A stretch of 24,570 nt of DNA from a candidate division BRC1 bacterium ADurb.BinA292 (GCA_002068205.1 MVZB01000015.1:1-24570); one strand, 5' to 3'; shown: positions 5,826-15,203, counted from the stretch's first letter. Program-made: numbers and translations. Notes: a model not told the origin generated them from the letters alone.

Positions 5826-8726
5826 ATGTTACGGGTCGATCTCAAAGCCATTCTCAAGAAACTGAGCCCCTACTGCACGCGCGCCCTCGAAGGGGCCGCC
5901 GGCTTGTGCGTCTCGCGCACCCACTATGAAGTGACGGTCGAGCACATGCTGCTACGGCTGGCCGAGGAGCCCACCGGCGACATCCAGTGGATCCTGCGCC
6001 ACTTCGAGATTGAGCCCTCGGAGTTCATCAAGGCGCTGCAGCGCTGCATCGAAACGCTGCGCAGCGGCAATGCCGGCAAGCCGGTCTTCTCGCCGATGCT
6101 GATCGAGTGGTTCCAGGAGGCGTGGCTCGTCAGTTCCGTGGAACTGGGGTCGCCGGCGATCCGGTCGGGGGGGCTGCTGATGGCGCTGGTGGCCAACCCC
6201 GGCCGCACGACGCTGTTCAATTTCACCGATGCGCTCGACCGGGTCCGCCTCGAGGAGCTGCGCCGCGAATTCCACGACATCACCTGGGAGAGCCCGGAGG
6301 CCGCCGAGGAGGAGCGGCTGCGGTCGGCGGCCGGCGGCGCGGCGGCGCCCGCGGCCGGGGCCGAGGGCGCCCACGTCCCCGAGGGCGATACCGCCCTGGG
6401 CCGGTTCACGATCGACTTCACCGCCGAGGCCCGCGCCGGGCGGATCGACCCGGTGTTCGCGCGCGACCGCGAAATCCGCCAGATGATCGACATTCTGGCG
6501 CGGCGGCGCAAAAACAACCCGATCATCACCGGCGAAGCGGGCGTCGGCAAAACCGCTCTGGTGGAGGGGCTCGCGCTGCGCATCGTCAAGGGCGACGTCC
6601 CCTCGGTCCTGAAGAACGTCCGCCTGATCTCGCTCGACATGGGGCTGCTGCAAGCCGGCGCCGGCATGAAGGGCGAATTCGAGAACCGGCTCAAGCAGGT
6701 CATTTCCGAGGTCAAGGCCTCGCCCACGCCGATCATCCTGTTCATCGACGAGGCGCACACGCTGATCGGCGCCGGGGGGCAGGCGGGCGGCTCGGACGCC
6801 GCCAATCTGCTCAAGCCGGCGCTGGCGCGCGGGGAACTGCGGACCGTCGCCGCCACCACGTGGGGGGAATACAAGAAGTATTTTGAACGCGATGCCGCGC
6901 TCGCGCGCCGGTTCCAGGTCGTCAAGGCCGACGAGCCGAGCGTCGAGGACGCGATCACGATGATGCGCGGCCTGCGCGAGAAGTATGAGGAATCGCACGG
7001 CGTGCGGATTCTCGATTCGGCGGTCGTCGCCGCCGCCCAGCTCGCCAGCCGCTACATATCGGGGCGCCAGTTGCCCGACAAGAGCGTCGACCTGATCGAT
7101 ACCGCGGCCGCCCGCGTCCGCGTCCAGTTGGGCTGCCGGCCCGATCGGCTCGATGACTGCGACCGGCGCGTCGAGACCCTGGAGCGCGAGCTGGACGCGA
7201 TCGAGCGCGACAAGCAGGCCGGCCGCCCCACCGATGAGACCCGCATCGCCGAGCTGAAGGAAGAGATCGCGCGGACGCGCGAGGAAGGCGCCGCGCTGGA
7301 GGAGCGCTGGCAACAGGAGATGACTGTCGCCCGGCGGATCCAGGCGCTGCGCGACCGGCTCGAGGCGCTGCGCACCGGCAACGCCGACGCCGCGCAGGAA
7401 GCCGAGGCGGCGGCGCCCTCGGGCAACGGCCGACCGGCCGCCGAAGCTGAAGCCCAGGCCGATGCGGCCGAGGGCGAACTCGCGGAGGAACCGCTTCCCG
7501 AAACCGAGGCGGAACTGGCCGCGGAGTTGCAGCAGCGCCTCGATGAGCTGAAACAGGTCCAGGGGCGCGACCCGCTGGTTCATGTCGAGCTCGATCCCGA
7601 TATCATCGGCAAGGTTGTCTCGGACTGGACCGGTATCCCGGTCGGCAAGATGGTCAGCGACGAGGCCGCCACGGTTCTATCGCTCGACGCGCGCATCAAG
7701 GAACGCATCAAGGGCCAGGACCATGCGATCGACGCGATTGTCGAGTCGATCCGCGCCGCCAAGGCCGGCATCTCGAACCCCAACACTCCGATGGGCGTCT
7801 TCCTGCTGGTCGGCCCCAGCGGCACCGGCAAGACCGAGACGGCGCTGACGCTGGCCGATCTGTTGTTCGGCGGCGAGCGGTTCATGGTCACGATCAACAT
7901 GTCGGAATTCCAGGAGAAACACACTGTGTCGCGGCTGGTCGGCTCGCCGCCGGGCTACGTCGGCTACGGCGAGGGTGGCGTTCTGACGGAGGCCGTCCGC
8001 CAGCGCCCGTACTCCGTGGTGCTGCTGGATGAAGTCGAGAAGGCCGACCCCGAAGTGATGAACATCTTCTATCAGGTGTTCGACAAGGGGATGCTCGCCG
8101 ACGGCGAGGGGCGGGTGATCGATTTCCGCAACACGATCGTGATGATGACGAGCAACCTGGAGACCGACACGATCACGTCGATGTGCGCCGCGCCGCTGCC
8201 TCCCGCGCCCGAAGATGTGCTGACGGCGATCCGGCCGGCGCTGTCGCGCCACTTCAAGCCGGCGCTCCTCGCGCGCATGCGCATCGTGCCGTACTACACG
8301 ATCGACATGGAGGCGATGACGCGCATCGTCCGGCTGAAGCTCAACGGGGTGGGCAAGCGGCTGGCCGCCTCGCACAAGATGGGCTTCAGCTATGATGAGG
8401 CGGTCATCGAGCAGATCGCGCAGCGCTGCACCGAAGTCGAAACGGGCGCGCGCAATATCGATCACATCCTCAACGGCTCGCTGCTGCCGAAGATCTCCAC
8501 CGAGATCCTGCAGCAGATGGCGGTCGGCCCGCTGCCCGAGCATCTGAACATCGGGCTGGACGAGAACGGCGAGTTCGCGCTCCAGTTCAGCGGCAATGGG
8601 GCCGCGGCGCCGGAGGAGACCGCCGCGCCCGAACCGGCGATGGCCGGCGCGATCGAAACGTCGGGCCCGGCCCAGCCAGCGCCCGAGGAGGAATGGAGAC
8701 CTCAACCGCCCGACCCCCCTTCTTGA
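5826..8726 (+). CDS. clpV: Type VI secretion AAA+ ATPase ClpV (TssH)
   Basis: 966 aa from ATG 5826, preferred over GTG 5817 because AGGTGA lies just before it. ClpV disassembles the contracted T6SS sheath in the cytoplasm. Domains in order: an N-domain (1-150) with the ClpV-type RTHYEVTVEH segment; AAA1 with Walker A GEAGVGKT near 236-243 and Walker B ILFIDEAH near 304-311; a coiled-coil M domain; WTGIPVGKM near 601-609, the ClpV form of a motif that reads differently in ClpB; and AAA2 with Walker A GPSGTGKT near 663-670 and Walker B VVLLDEVEK near 730. Odd points are a long Ala/Glu-rich insertion between the M domain and AAA2 (about 515-565) and an Ala/Pro/Glu-rich tail. No other sheath or baseplate genes lie here. 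ClpB and ClpA are less likely because of the N-domain and the vgrG neighbour. Confidence 0.94.
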   Translation: MLRVDLKAILKKLSPYCTRALEGAAGLCVSRTHYEVTVEHMLLRLAEEPTGDIQWILRHFEIEPSEFIKALQRCIETLRSGNAGKPVFSPMLIEWFQEAWLVSSVELGSPAIRSGGLLMALVANPGRTTLFNFTDALDRVRLEELRREFHDITWESPEAAEEERLRSAAGGAAAPAAGAEGAHVPEGDTALGRFTIDFTAEARAGRIDPVFARDREIRQMIDILARRRKNNPIITGEAGVGKTALVEGLALRIVKGDVPSVLKNVRLISLDMGLLQAGAGMKGEFENRLKQVISEVKASPTPIILFIDEAHTLIGAGGQAGGSDAANLLKPALARGELRTVAATTWGEYKKYFERDAALARRFQVVKADEPSVEDAITMMRGLREKYEESHGVRILDSAVVAAAQLASRYISGRQLPDKSVDLIDTAAARVRVQLGCRPDRLDDCDRRVETLERELDAIERDKQAGRPTDETRIAELKEEIARTREEGAALEERWQQEMTVARRIQALRDRLEALRTGNADAAQEAEAAAPSGNGRPAAEAEAQADAAEGELAEEPLPETEAELAAELQQRLDELKQVQGRDPLVHVELDPDIIGKVVSDWTGIPVGKMVSDEAATVLSLDARIKERIKGQDHAIDAIVESIRAAKAGISNPNTPMGVFLLVGPSGTGKTETALTLADLLFGGERFMVTINMSEFQEKHTVSRLVGSPPGYVGYGEGGVLTEAVRQRPYSVVLLDEVEKADPEVMNIFYQVFDKGMLADGEGRVIDFRNTIVMMTSNLETDTITSMCAAPLPPAPEDVLTAIRPALSRHFKPALLARMRIVPYYTIDMEAMTRIVRLKLNGVGKRLAASHKMGFSYDEAVIEQIAQRCTEVETGARNIDHILNGSLLPKISTEILQQMAVGPLPEHLNIGLDENGEFALQFSGNGAAAPEETAAPEPAMAGAIETSGPAQPAPEEEWRPQPPDPPS

Positions 8727-9140
8727 AGCAACAAGGAGATCACGTCAGGATCTCTGGCCAGGGGACCTGTTCCGTTGTAGAATCCATCATCATCCCGAAC
8801 GAGCTCTGTGGACGGCCGTATCCGATACGAGACGGAGCGCAGATGATTTCCAAGGGTGAGCAGCTTCCCCGCGCGAGCGGCCCCGGCCGGCGGCGGACCG
8901 CGGACTCGAGCCGGGGGCGCGTCCGCCGGCCCGCGCGACCACGCCGCGAAGGCGCCGTTACGGCAATCCGCATCCGAAACGCATTTACCTGATCTGGTGG
9001 TGGTTTTTCCGGGCCGTGTCATATAAAGAAGACTTGGACCCGAGACAGGCAGGGTCGGCTCCCCGTGCTCGACCCGTTCTCCCCATGCGGATGGTCTGTT
9101 CGAAGAGATCTGCGACACGACAGACAGGAATGGTGACAGC
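8727..9140. other. Intergenic region between clpV and vgrG
   Basis: 414 bases. It holds a small hairpin right after clpV (GAGATC 8736-8741 with GATCTC 8749-8754, loop 7, no T-run) and a GC-rich stem (CGGCGGAC 8891-8898 with GTCCGCCG 8921-8928). A TATAAA box lies at 9022-9027 without a clear -35. A 49-codon Arg-rich frame (8843-8992) has GGAG 5 bases ahead of its ATG but no recognisable content. vgrG may therefore have its own promoter. Confidence 0.5.
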
Positions 9141-11384
9141 ATGGCTACGCAACAGGAAGAACAGCATTGGCTCTACTCGGACGTATCGGACTACTCGTTC
9201 CGCGCCGGCGACCTCGACATTCAGGAACTGCGCGTCATTCGCTTCGAGCTGCATGAGGCGATCAGCGAGCTGTTCCATGTCCGCATCGAGCTGGCCAGTC
9301 TGAATCAGGAGCTGGCGATCGACGAACTGGTCGGCCGCCCCGGCGTCCTGCGGCTCTCGCATTTCAACCAGGAACATGAGCGCTGGGTCAACGGGATCGT
9401 CAAGCTGCTGGATTACACCAGCAGCGGCAGCCAGTATTGCCGCTATGAAGCGCAACTCGTCCCGCGGGTGTGGCTGCTCGGCCTGCGCCGGCAGAGCCGC
9501 ATCTTTCAGGACATGACCGTCCCCGACATCATCAAGCAGGTCCTGACCGACGCCGGCATCCCGGCCGACATGTTCCGCATGGCGCTGACGGGCAACTACG
9601 GTCAGCGCGGCTACTGCGTCCAGTACCGCGAGACCGACCTGGACTTCATCAAGCGCCTGGCCGAGGAGGAAGGCATCTTCTTCTTCTTTGAACACACCGA
9701 AGAGACCCACGTGATGGTGTTCGGCGATGCCCCGTCGGTGCACAAACCGATCGCCGGCAAGCCGGAGGTTCCGTTCCGCACGCCGACCGACATGGTCGAA
9801 GGCAAGGCGTTTGTCTCCCAGTTCCGCTATGGCCAGCAGGTCCGGACCGGCTCGGCAATGCTGCGCGACTTCAACTTCGAGAACCCCAAGCAGAACCTCG
9901 ACGCCGAAAAGGACTCGGGCAAGGACACCGCCCTGGAGTTTTACGACTATCCCGGCGAATACAAGGTCAAGTCCGAGGGCGAAACCTACGTCAATGTCCG
10001 GCTGCAGGAGTTCCGCACGTTCCTGAAGGTGGCCCGGGCGACCAGCGTCGAACGGCGGCTGCAGCCCGGCTATCGCTTCAATTTGATCGAGCATCCGCGC
10101 CAGGACCTGAACGCCGAGTATCTGGTGACGCGCGTCCGTCACCGCGGCTGCCACCTGCCGGCCGTCGTGCAGGAGTCGGGCGGCGTCGAGGTGGATGAAC
10201 CGACGTATCAGAACGAGATCCTGGCGATCCCGTTCAGCACGCCGTACCGGCCGCCGCGCGTGACGCCCAAGCCGGTCGTGGAGGGTTCGCAGACGGCCAT
10301 CGTCACCGGCCCTTCCGGCGAGGAGATCTACACCGACCAGTACGGCCGCGTGAAGGTCAAGTTCCATTGGGATCGCGAGGGGCAGCACAACGAGAAGTCG
10401 TCGTGCTGGATCCGGGTCAGCCAGAACTGGGCGGGCGGCAAGTACGGCATCATGTTCCTGCCGCGGATCGGCCACGAGGTGATCGTCGATTTCCTCGAGG
10501 GGGATCCCGACCAGCCGATCATCACCGGGCGCGTCTACAACAACGACGAAATGCCGCCCTACGAGCTCCCGGCGCACAAGACGCGCAGCACGATCAAGTC
10601 CGCCAGTTCCAAGGATCAGGAGGGGAGCAACGAGATCCGCTTCGAGGATCTGGCCGGTTCCGAGCAGATCTTCATCCACGCCCAAAAGGACCTGCACGTG
10701 CGCGTGCTCAACGAGCGGCGGGTCAATATCGGCGCCGATTCGCACGAAACGGTCGGCGCCAACTTCAACATGCATGTGGAGAAGGACCGCTCGCGCAAGG
10801 TCAAGGGCAAGGAAAACATCGAGGTTGTGGAGGACAAATGCGAAAAGATCGGCGGCAACCTGAGCGAGGAAATCGGCGGCTCGCACAAGGAGAAGGTCGG
10901 CGGCACGTTCCAGGTCGACGCCAACAAGATCATCCTGAACGCCACGCAGGAAGTGGTGATCAAGGGCCCCGGCGGGTTCGTCGTGATCAACGGCGGCGGC
11001 ACCTACGTGAAGGGCAACATGGTTTACATTAATAGCGGCGGGGCGGCGGTCACCGAAGGCCCCGGCACGATCATCGCCCCCACCGCCCCGGCGGCGGCCG
11101 ACGAGGCGCAGTACGGCGAGGACACCAGCTACACCGCGGAAAAGCGCCCGCAGAAAAAGATCCCCAAGGACAAGCTGGAGAAGAAATCGTGGATTGAAAT
11201 CCGGCTGGTCGATGCCAAAGGCAAACCGGTGCCGGGCGAAGCCTATGAGCTGGAGACCTCGGACGGCAAGACGCTCGTCGGGACGCTCGACGGTAAGGGC
11301 CGCGTCCGGATCGAGGGGATCGAGCCGGGGACGTGCATGGTGTGCTTCCCCAATCGCGCACCCGATGAATGGCAGCGCGTTTGA
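9141..11384 (+). CDS. vgrG: Type VI secretion spike protein VgrG with C-terminal transthyretin-like extension
   Basis: 747 aa. VgrG trimers tip the T6SS tube and carry effectors. Residues 1-330 are the gp27-like/phage late control D part (RETDLDFIKRLAEEEGIFFFF, 163-183, is typical). Residues 385-467 are the gp5 OB-fold with DQYGRVKVKFHWDR and GKYGIMFLPRIGHEVIVDF. Residues 480-635 form the needle with short beta repeats (GGNLSEEIGGSHKEKVGG). After an Ala/Pro linker, residues about 683-740 (WIEIRLVDAKGKPVPGEAY) form a transthyretin/carboxypeptidase-regulatory-like sandwich; in other bacteria such VgrG extensions bind cargo. AGGAA precedes the ATG by about 12 bases. No separate PAAR or Hcp gene is present. 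The following three genes are the obvious cargo candidates. Confidence 0.97.
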   Translation: MATQQEEQHWLYSDVSDYSFRAGDLDIQELRVIRFELHEAISELFHVRIELASLNQELAIDELVGRPGVLRLSHFNQEHERWVNGIVKLLDYTSSGSQYCRYEAQLVPRVWLLGLRRQSRIFQDMTVPDIIKQVLTDAGIPADMFRMALTGNYGQRGYCVQYRETDLDFIKRLAEEEGIFFFFEHTEETHVMVFGDAPSVHKPIAGKPEVPFRTPTDMVEGKAFVSQFRYGQQVRTGSAMLRDFNFENPKQNLDAEKDSGKDTALEFYDYPGEYKVKSEGETYVNVRLQEFRTFLKVARATSVERRLQPGYRFNLIEHPRQDLNAEYLVTRVRHRGCHLPAVVQESGGVEVDEPTYQNEILAIPFSTPYRPPRVTPKPVVEGSQTAIVTGPSGEEIYTDQYGRVKVKFHWDREGQHNEKSSCWIRVSQNWAGGKYGIMFLPRIGHEVIVDFLEGDPDQPIITGRVYNNDEMPPYELPAHKTRSTIKSASSKDQEGSNEIRFEDLAGSEQIFIHAQKDLHVRVLNERRVNIGADSHETVGANFNMHVEKDRSRKVKGKENIEVVEDKCEKIGGNLSEEIGGSHKEKVGGTFQVDANKIILNATQEVVIKGPGGFVVINGGGTYVKGNMVYINSGGAAVTEGPGTIIAPTAPAAADEAQYGEDTSYTAEKRPQKKIPKDKLEKKSWIEIRLVDAKGKPVPGEAYELETSDGKTLVGTLDGKGRVRIEGIEPGTCMVCFPNRAPDEWQRV

Positions 11385-11480
11385 GGGCCGGGCCTCGCAT
11401 GAAATCGGCAAGATGGCAGGCTCCGCAACTAACCCCAGCGACGTAACAGGGCGCCCAGCCCGCGGAGGTAAGGTCTCGAG

Positions 11481-12986
11481 ATGAGTGCTCCGAACTATCG
11501 CCTCTCGCCCCAGGCGGACGACGGGGGCCAGGACGGCAAGGGACTGGTTTCCTGGATCAAGAACCGGCGCAAGAAGAACAAGAAGGCGGCCGAGCCGGAA
11601 GCGGGTCCGACCGCGTCGGCGTTGTCGACGGCGCAAGCGACCCAGCAGCAGATCGCGCCCGCGGCCACGCCGTCGCCGGCCGCGTCGACGCCGCCCAAGC
11701 CGACACCGCCCAGCAAGCCGCTGCCGCCGACGCCTGAATCGAAGGCGAGCGCCAAGCCGACGCCGCCCAATAAGCCCCTGCCGCCGACGCCACCCGATCC
11801 GGAACCGACGCCGACGGATAATCCCGAGACGATCTCCGCCCTGGCCGCGCCTCCCGATGCCAAGGGCAACAAGCCCCTGCATGTGGTCGATGGCAACGAC
11901 CATATCTCGAGGATTGCCTTGCAGCACGGCTACTCCAACTGGAGTTCACTGTGGGCGCTCAACCCGCAATTGGCCGCCAAGCGCAAGAATCCCCACATCC
12001 TGTTCCACGGCACGCGCGGCAAGAAAAACGCCGACGTCGTCAAGACCCCCCCGCTGAAGGAGAAGGAGGAAGCGGTCGCCACCGAGCAGGTCCATACGTT
12101 CAAGGTTCCGGTCTCCGATCTGTTCCTCCGGCTGCGCATCCTGGACGAGGATCTCCAGCCGGTCGCCGACGCCGACTACACCCTGACGGTCGAGGGACGG
12201 AACTATACGGGCAAGACGGCGGCCGACGGGACGATCATCCAGGAGATCACGCGCGGGGCGCAGAACGGCTGGCTCACGCTCAACATGAAGGACGAGTCGC
12301 CCGAGCACACCGCCAAGATGGAACAGGCCAAGAAGGAAGGCCAGGCCAAGACGATCGCCTCGCGCAATGCCGAGTCGACCCCCGCCGAAACGGCCGCCAC
12401 CGCCTCCTCAACCAGCGCGGCGGAGGTGAAGGCGCGCATGGCCGCCGCCCCGCAGAGCAAGCCGTCCACCACGAAGGGCCTGACCACGGGCCAGGATTGG
12501 CCCGCCCTGGGCGGACAGATCAAGTTCGCGCTGCGGATCGGCCGGCTCGATCCCATTCTGGAAGACGCTCCCGACCGCTGGTGCGTGGCCGGGGTGCAGG
12601 CGCGCCTCAATAATCTCGGGTTCGAATCGGGGCCGGTCGACGGGGTCAAGGGCCCCGTCACCAAGGCCGCCATCAAGCGTTTTCAGCGGCGTTTCAAGCT
12701 GGTGGAGGATGGCATTGCCGGCCCCGTCACGCAGGCCAAGCTGAAGGAAGTCCATGACACGAACACCCCGATACCGCCGCAGATCCAGCCGGCAACCGGC
12801 CAGGCTGGGCAGGATGCCCAGGCGACCAGCACCGGCACGGCCCAGAAGACGACCGGCAAGGCGCCGATCGATGGGACCAGTTCAGCCCCCGGGACCCCGC
12901 CGTCGGCGCCCGGCTCCACGCCGTCATCCAGCGCCTCGCCCTCGGCCACGCCGGCTGGCCGGCCGGCCGCGCCCGCGTCGACCTGA
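11481..12986 (+). CDS. Proline-rich protein with LysM-like, beta-sandwich and peptidoglycan-binding domains (putative T6SS carrier or effector)
   Basis: 501 aa, no signal peptide, basic N-terminus (WIKNRRKKNKK). Residues 50-115 are Pro/Thr/Ala-rich and contain KPTPPxKPLPPTP twice (73-85 and 92-104). A LysM-like domain spans about 131-178 (HVVDGNDHISRIALQHG, then WALNP). Residues 208-268 (LFLRLRILDEDLQPVADADY) look like the same kind of small beta-sandwich as the VgrG tail. An Ala-rich helical linker leads to a PG_binding_1 domain at about 365-425 (CVAGVQARLNNLGF, GPVDGVKGPVTKAAIKRFQ). The tail is again Pro/Ser/Thr-rich. Binding of cell wall without a Sec signal fits delivery by the T6SS. It starts 96 bases after vgrG, with GGAGG ahead of the ATG. 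No hydrolase domain is visible, so adaptor or targeting subunit is favoured over enzyme. Confidence 0.78.
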   Translation: MSAPNYRLSPQADDGGQDGKGLVSWIKNRRKKNKKAAEPEAGPTASALSTAQATQQQIAPAATPSPAASTPPKPTPPSKPLPPTPESKASAKPTPPNKPLPPTPPDPEPTPTDNPETISALAAPPDAKGNKPLHVVDGNDHISRIALQHGYSNWSSLWALNPQLAAKRKNPHILFHGTRGKKNADVVKTPPLKEKEEAVATEQVHTFKVPVSDLFLRLRILDEDLQPVADADYTLTVEGRNYTGKTAADGTIIQEITRGAQNGWLTLNMKDESPEHTAKMEQAKKEGQAKTIASRNAESTPAETAATASSTSAAEVKARMAAAPQSKPSTTKGLTTGQDWPALGGQIKFALRIGRLDPILEDAPDRWCVAGVQARLNNLGFESGPVDGVKGPVTKAAIKRFQRRFKLVEDGIAGPVTQAKLKEVHDTNTPIPPQIQPATGQAGQDAQATSTGTAQKTTGKAPIDGTSSAPGTPPSAPGSTPSSSASPSATPAGRPAAPAST

Positions 12987-13030
12987 CGGGCGCCTGATCC
13001 CGTCAACTTGATCCGAAGGATAGCGACACC

Positions 13031-15184
13031 ATGGCACACGCTCCCGGTTCCACCCCACCCTCGGTTCCTCCGACGCCGCCCAGTTCGCCGTCGCCGTCGG
13101 CGGCCACCGCGACGCCCCCGAGCGCGCCGGCCAGCACCCCGTCGGCCGAGGCAACCCCGACGTCCACCCCGCCCAAACCGGGCTCACATTCCCTGATGAC
13201 CAAGACGGTCAACCCCGGCCCGCGCGATGTCGGCTTCGTCGCCCCCGATCCGACCGACGGGACCCATTTCAACACGCTTGTCTTGCGCCGGCCGTATCGC
13301 ATCAGCCTGCGCGTCGGCGACCTCGACGAACTCTTCCCCGATCCGATCAACACCAATCGCGGCCGGGCCGCCCGGCTCAACGCCGTCGGCCTGTTCTATC
13401 GCACGCTGGACGAACCCAAGATGGAGGAGTGCCTGCTCGAGAACTGGAAGTACTTCCGCGAATCGATGCACAAGCCGCCGCTGACCAACGAAAAGGCGGA
13501 GGAAAAACTGAAGGAATGGCTCAACTCGCACATCCTCGCCAAGCTCCCCGAGGAGGGCAAGTTCGAGAAAATTCACCTGCCGGGCGGCTTCTCGGTCGAT
13601 CAGCCCTGGGCCAACACCGGCCTGTATCCGGACTATAACGCCGCCCATTCGCTCGGCGGCGACCATTTCGCGGTGGAGACCGAATACTACACGGCGAACG
13701 ACGTGATGGGGAAGATCCCGCTGCTGGTCAAAGTGGAGCGCTACGACGTCAAGCGCGGGTGGCTGCCCGCCCCGGGCGCGATGGTCTATTTCCAGCTCCA
13801 GATGCCCGACGACCTGCCGCCGTTCGATCCAGCCAAGCCGTGCGCCGAACAGCTCAATCGCCCGCCGCTGCGCGAATCACTCCAGGGGCCGGCCACCGGC
13901 GCCCCCGCCACGGCCAACGGCGCCGGACCCAAGCTCTACAGCGACACCCACATCACCAACTATCTGGTCGACAACAACCCGGACCCCGCGCTGCGCGACC
14001 CGCAGGCCAATAATGTCCATGTCGACAAGGGGGGCAAGCGCGGCACGCCCGGCTCGGCGGCGGCGGGCCCCGTCGGCGGCGTGATCTTCGAGATCAAGTC
14101 GCGCCCCGGCGACCGCTACAAACTGCGCGTTTACGTCGGACCCCCGACCCTGGACAGCAATGGCGCCGACGAACAGGCGGTCGCCATCACCACCGGCACG
14201 ATGGTCGTCTGGCGCACGATCCGGCTGAGCCGCTACATCTTCCGCAAGGATCCGGCGATGGCCAACTTCCCGGCCGCCATCGAAGCTGCTTATGCCGGCC
14301 CGCCGTATAATCTGAACAAGGAGACGATCTATCTTCGTTGTGGGCTCATCAAGCAGGACCTGACCTATGTGGGGATGAAGCAGGCCGATATGACGCCCAC
14401 CGGACTGCGCGACAACGGGCCGGTCGGCGCCGGCAAGTGGGAAGGTCCGGCCCGGCAGTATGCCAAGGCCTGGTGCGAATTCATCATCGATCCCAACGTC
14501 GCGATCCCCGAGGAGCCCGACGCGGCGACCCAGCGCGCCGCCTTCGACGCCGGCGTGGCCTACGCCAAGAACTTCCAGGGGGCGATGGGCGTCAACTGGG
14601 ACCTGGACAAACTATTCTTCTTCGACGCTCGGACGCCGTTTACGATCAATATCCGCGAACCGGCCGAATACGACGCCCTCCCCGGCGTGACCCCCGCCCA
14701 GAAGATCGGGCCGATTCCCCCAGCCGCGGGCAACGATCCGCGCGACACGATGTCGATGGTGCTCAACGAGTTCCTCAACGGCATGCTCTCCTACTACAGC
14801 AAGAAGGGATCGCTCCCCGGCTTGACGTTCATTCAGTACCCGATGGGCTGCATCTGGGACGTGACTTCCGGCGCGCTGCGGGGCCCGACAAATGGTCCGC
14901 ACATGACCAGCGGCGTGTCGCTGCACTTCCGCGGCGCCTATCTGTGGTATGGCGAGCGCGTTTACAGCAATCAGCCCAGCTTCCCATACAACGTCTCGTC
15001 CAATACGTGCCACGAGCTGGGTCATTCGCTGTACGCCGTGCACCAGCCATCCCCGTTCGGCGGGGGCATCGCCGCGCGCCACGACGCCGCCGACTGGTGC
15101 GTGATGAGCTACAACTTCTGCGAAGGCCAATACTGCGGCAAGACGCTCGCCCTGTTGCAGGGTCTCGATATCGCCAAATTCTAG
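13031..15184 (+). CDS. Putative metzincin-like zinc metalloprotease, candidate T6SS effector
   Basis: 717 aa, no signal peptide. Residues 1-55 are a Pro/Ser/Thr/Ala low-complexity segment; the rest is globular and matches no family I recognise by name. Near the C-terminus HELGHSLYAVH (661-671) fits the HExxHxxxxxH zinc site of metzincins, except that the usual Gly before the last ligand region is Tyr (668). A Met-turn-like CVMSY lies 21 residues downstream of the third His (Met 692), as in metzincins. Several Cys flank this region (660, 690, 697, 702), suggesting disulfides outside the cytoplasm. GAAGGA lies 10 bases before the ATG. It is 44 bases after the carrier-like gene, and its N-terminal tract resembles that protein's C-terminal tract. 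Catalysis and delivery are inferred. Confidence 0.75.
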   Translation: MAHAPGSTPPSVPPTPPSSPSPSAATATPPSAPASTPSAEATPTSTPPKPGSHSLMTKTVNPGPRDVGFVAPDPTDGTHFNTLVLRRPYRISLRVGDLDELFPDPINTNRGRAARLNAVGLFYRTLDEPKMEECLLENWKYFRESMHKPPLTNEKAEEKLKEWLNSHILAKLPEEGKFEKIHLPGGFSVDQPWANTGLYPDYNAAHSLGGDHFAVETEYYTANDVMGKIPLLVKVERYDVKRGWLPAPGAMVYFQLQMPDDLPPFDPAKPCAEQLNRPPLRESLQGPATGAPATANGAGPKLYSDTHITNYLVDNNPDPALRDPQANNVHVDKGGKRGTPGSAAAGPVGGVIFEIKSRPGDRYKLRVYVGPPTLDSNGADEQAVAITTGTMVVWRTIRLSRYIFRKDPAMANFPAAIEAAYAGPPYNLNKETIYLRCGLIKQDLTYVGMKQADMTPTGLRDNGPVGAGKWEGPARQYAKAWCEFIIDPNVAIPEEPDAATQRAAFDAGVAYAKNFQGAMGVNWDLDKLFFFDARTPFTINIREPAEYDALPGVTPAQKIGPIPPAAGNDPRDTMSMVLNEFLNGMLSYYSKKGSLPGLTFIQYPMGCIWDVTSGALRGPTNGPHMTSGVSLHFRGAYLWYGERVYSNQPSFPYNVSSNTCHELGHSLYAVHQPSPFGGGIAARHDAADWCVMSYNFCEGQYCGKTLALLQGLDIAKF

Positions 15185-15203
15185 TCTCCGGAGCACAGGC
15201 GTC

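Noticed and set aside
5952..7583. 543-codon minus-strand frame opposite clpV
   Set aside because: Antisense artefact with Arg/Gln/Leu bias and no recognisable family; clpV is unambiguous.
8843..8992. 49-codon Arg-rich frame between clpV and vgrG
   Set aside because: GGAG lies 5 bases before its ATG, but content is low-complexity Arg/Pro with no known match; not enough to call.
8985..11927. 980-codon open frame on the minus strand opposite vgrG
   Set aside because: Arg/Gly/Asp/Leu-rich shadow of GC-rich coding DNA; vgrG on the plus strand has full family domains.
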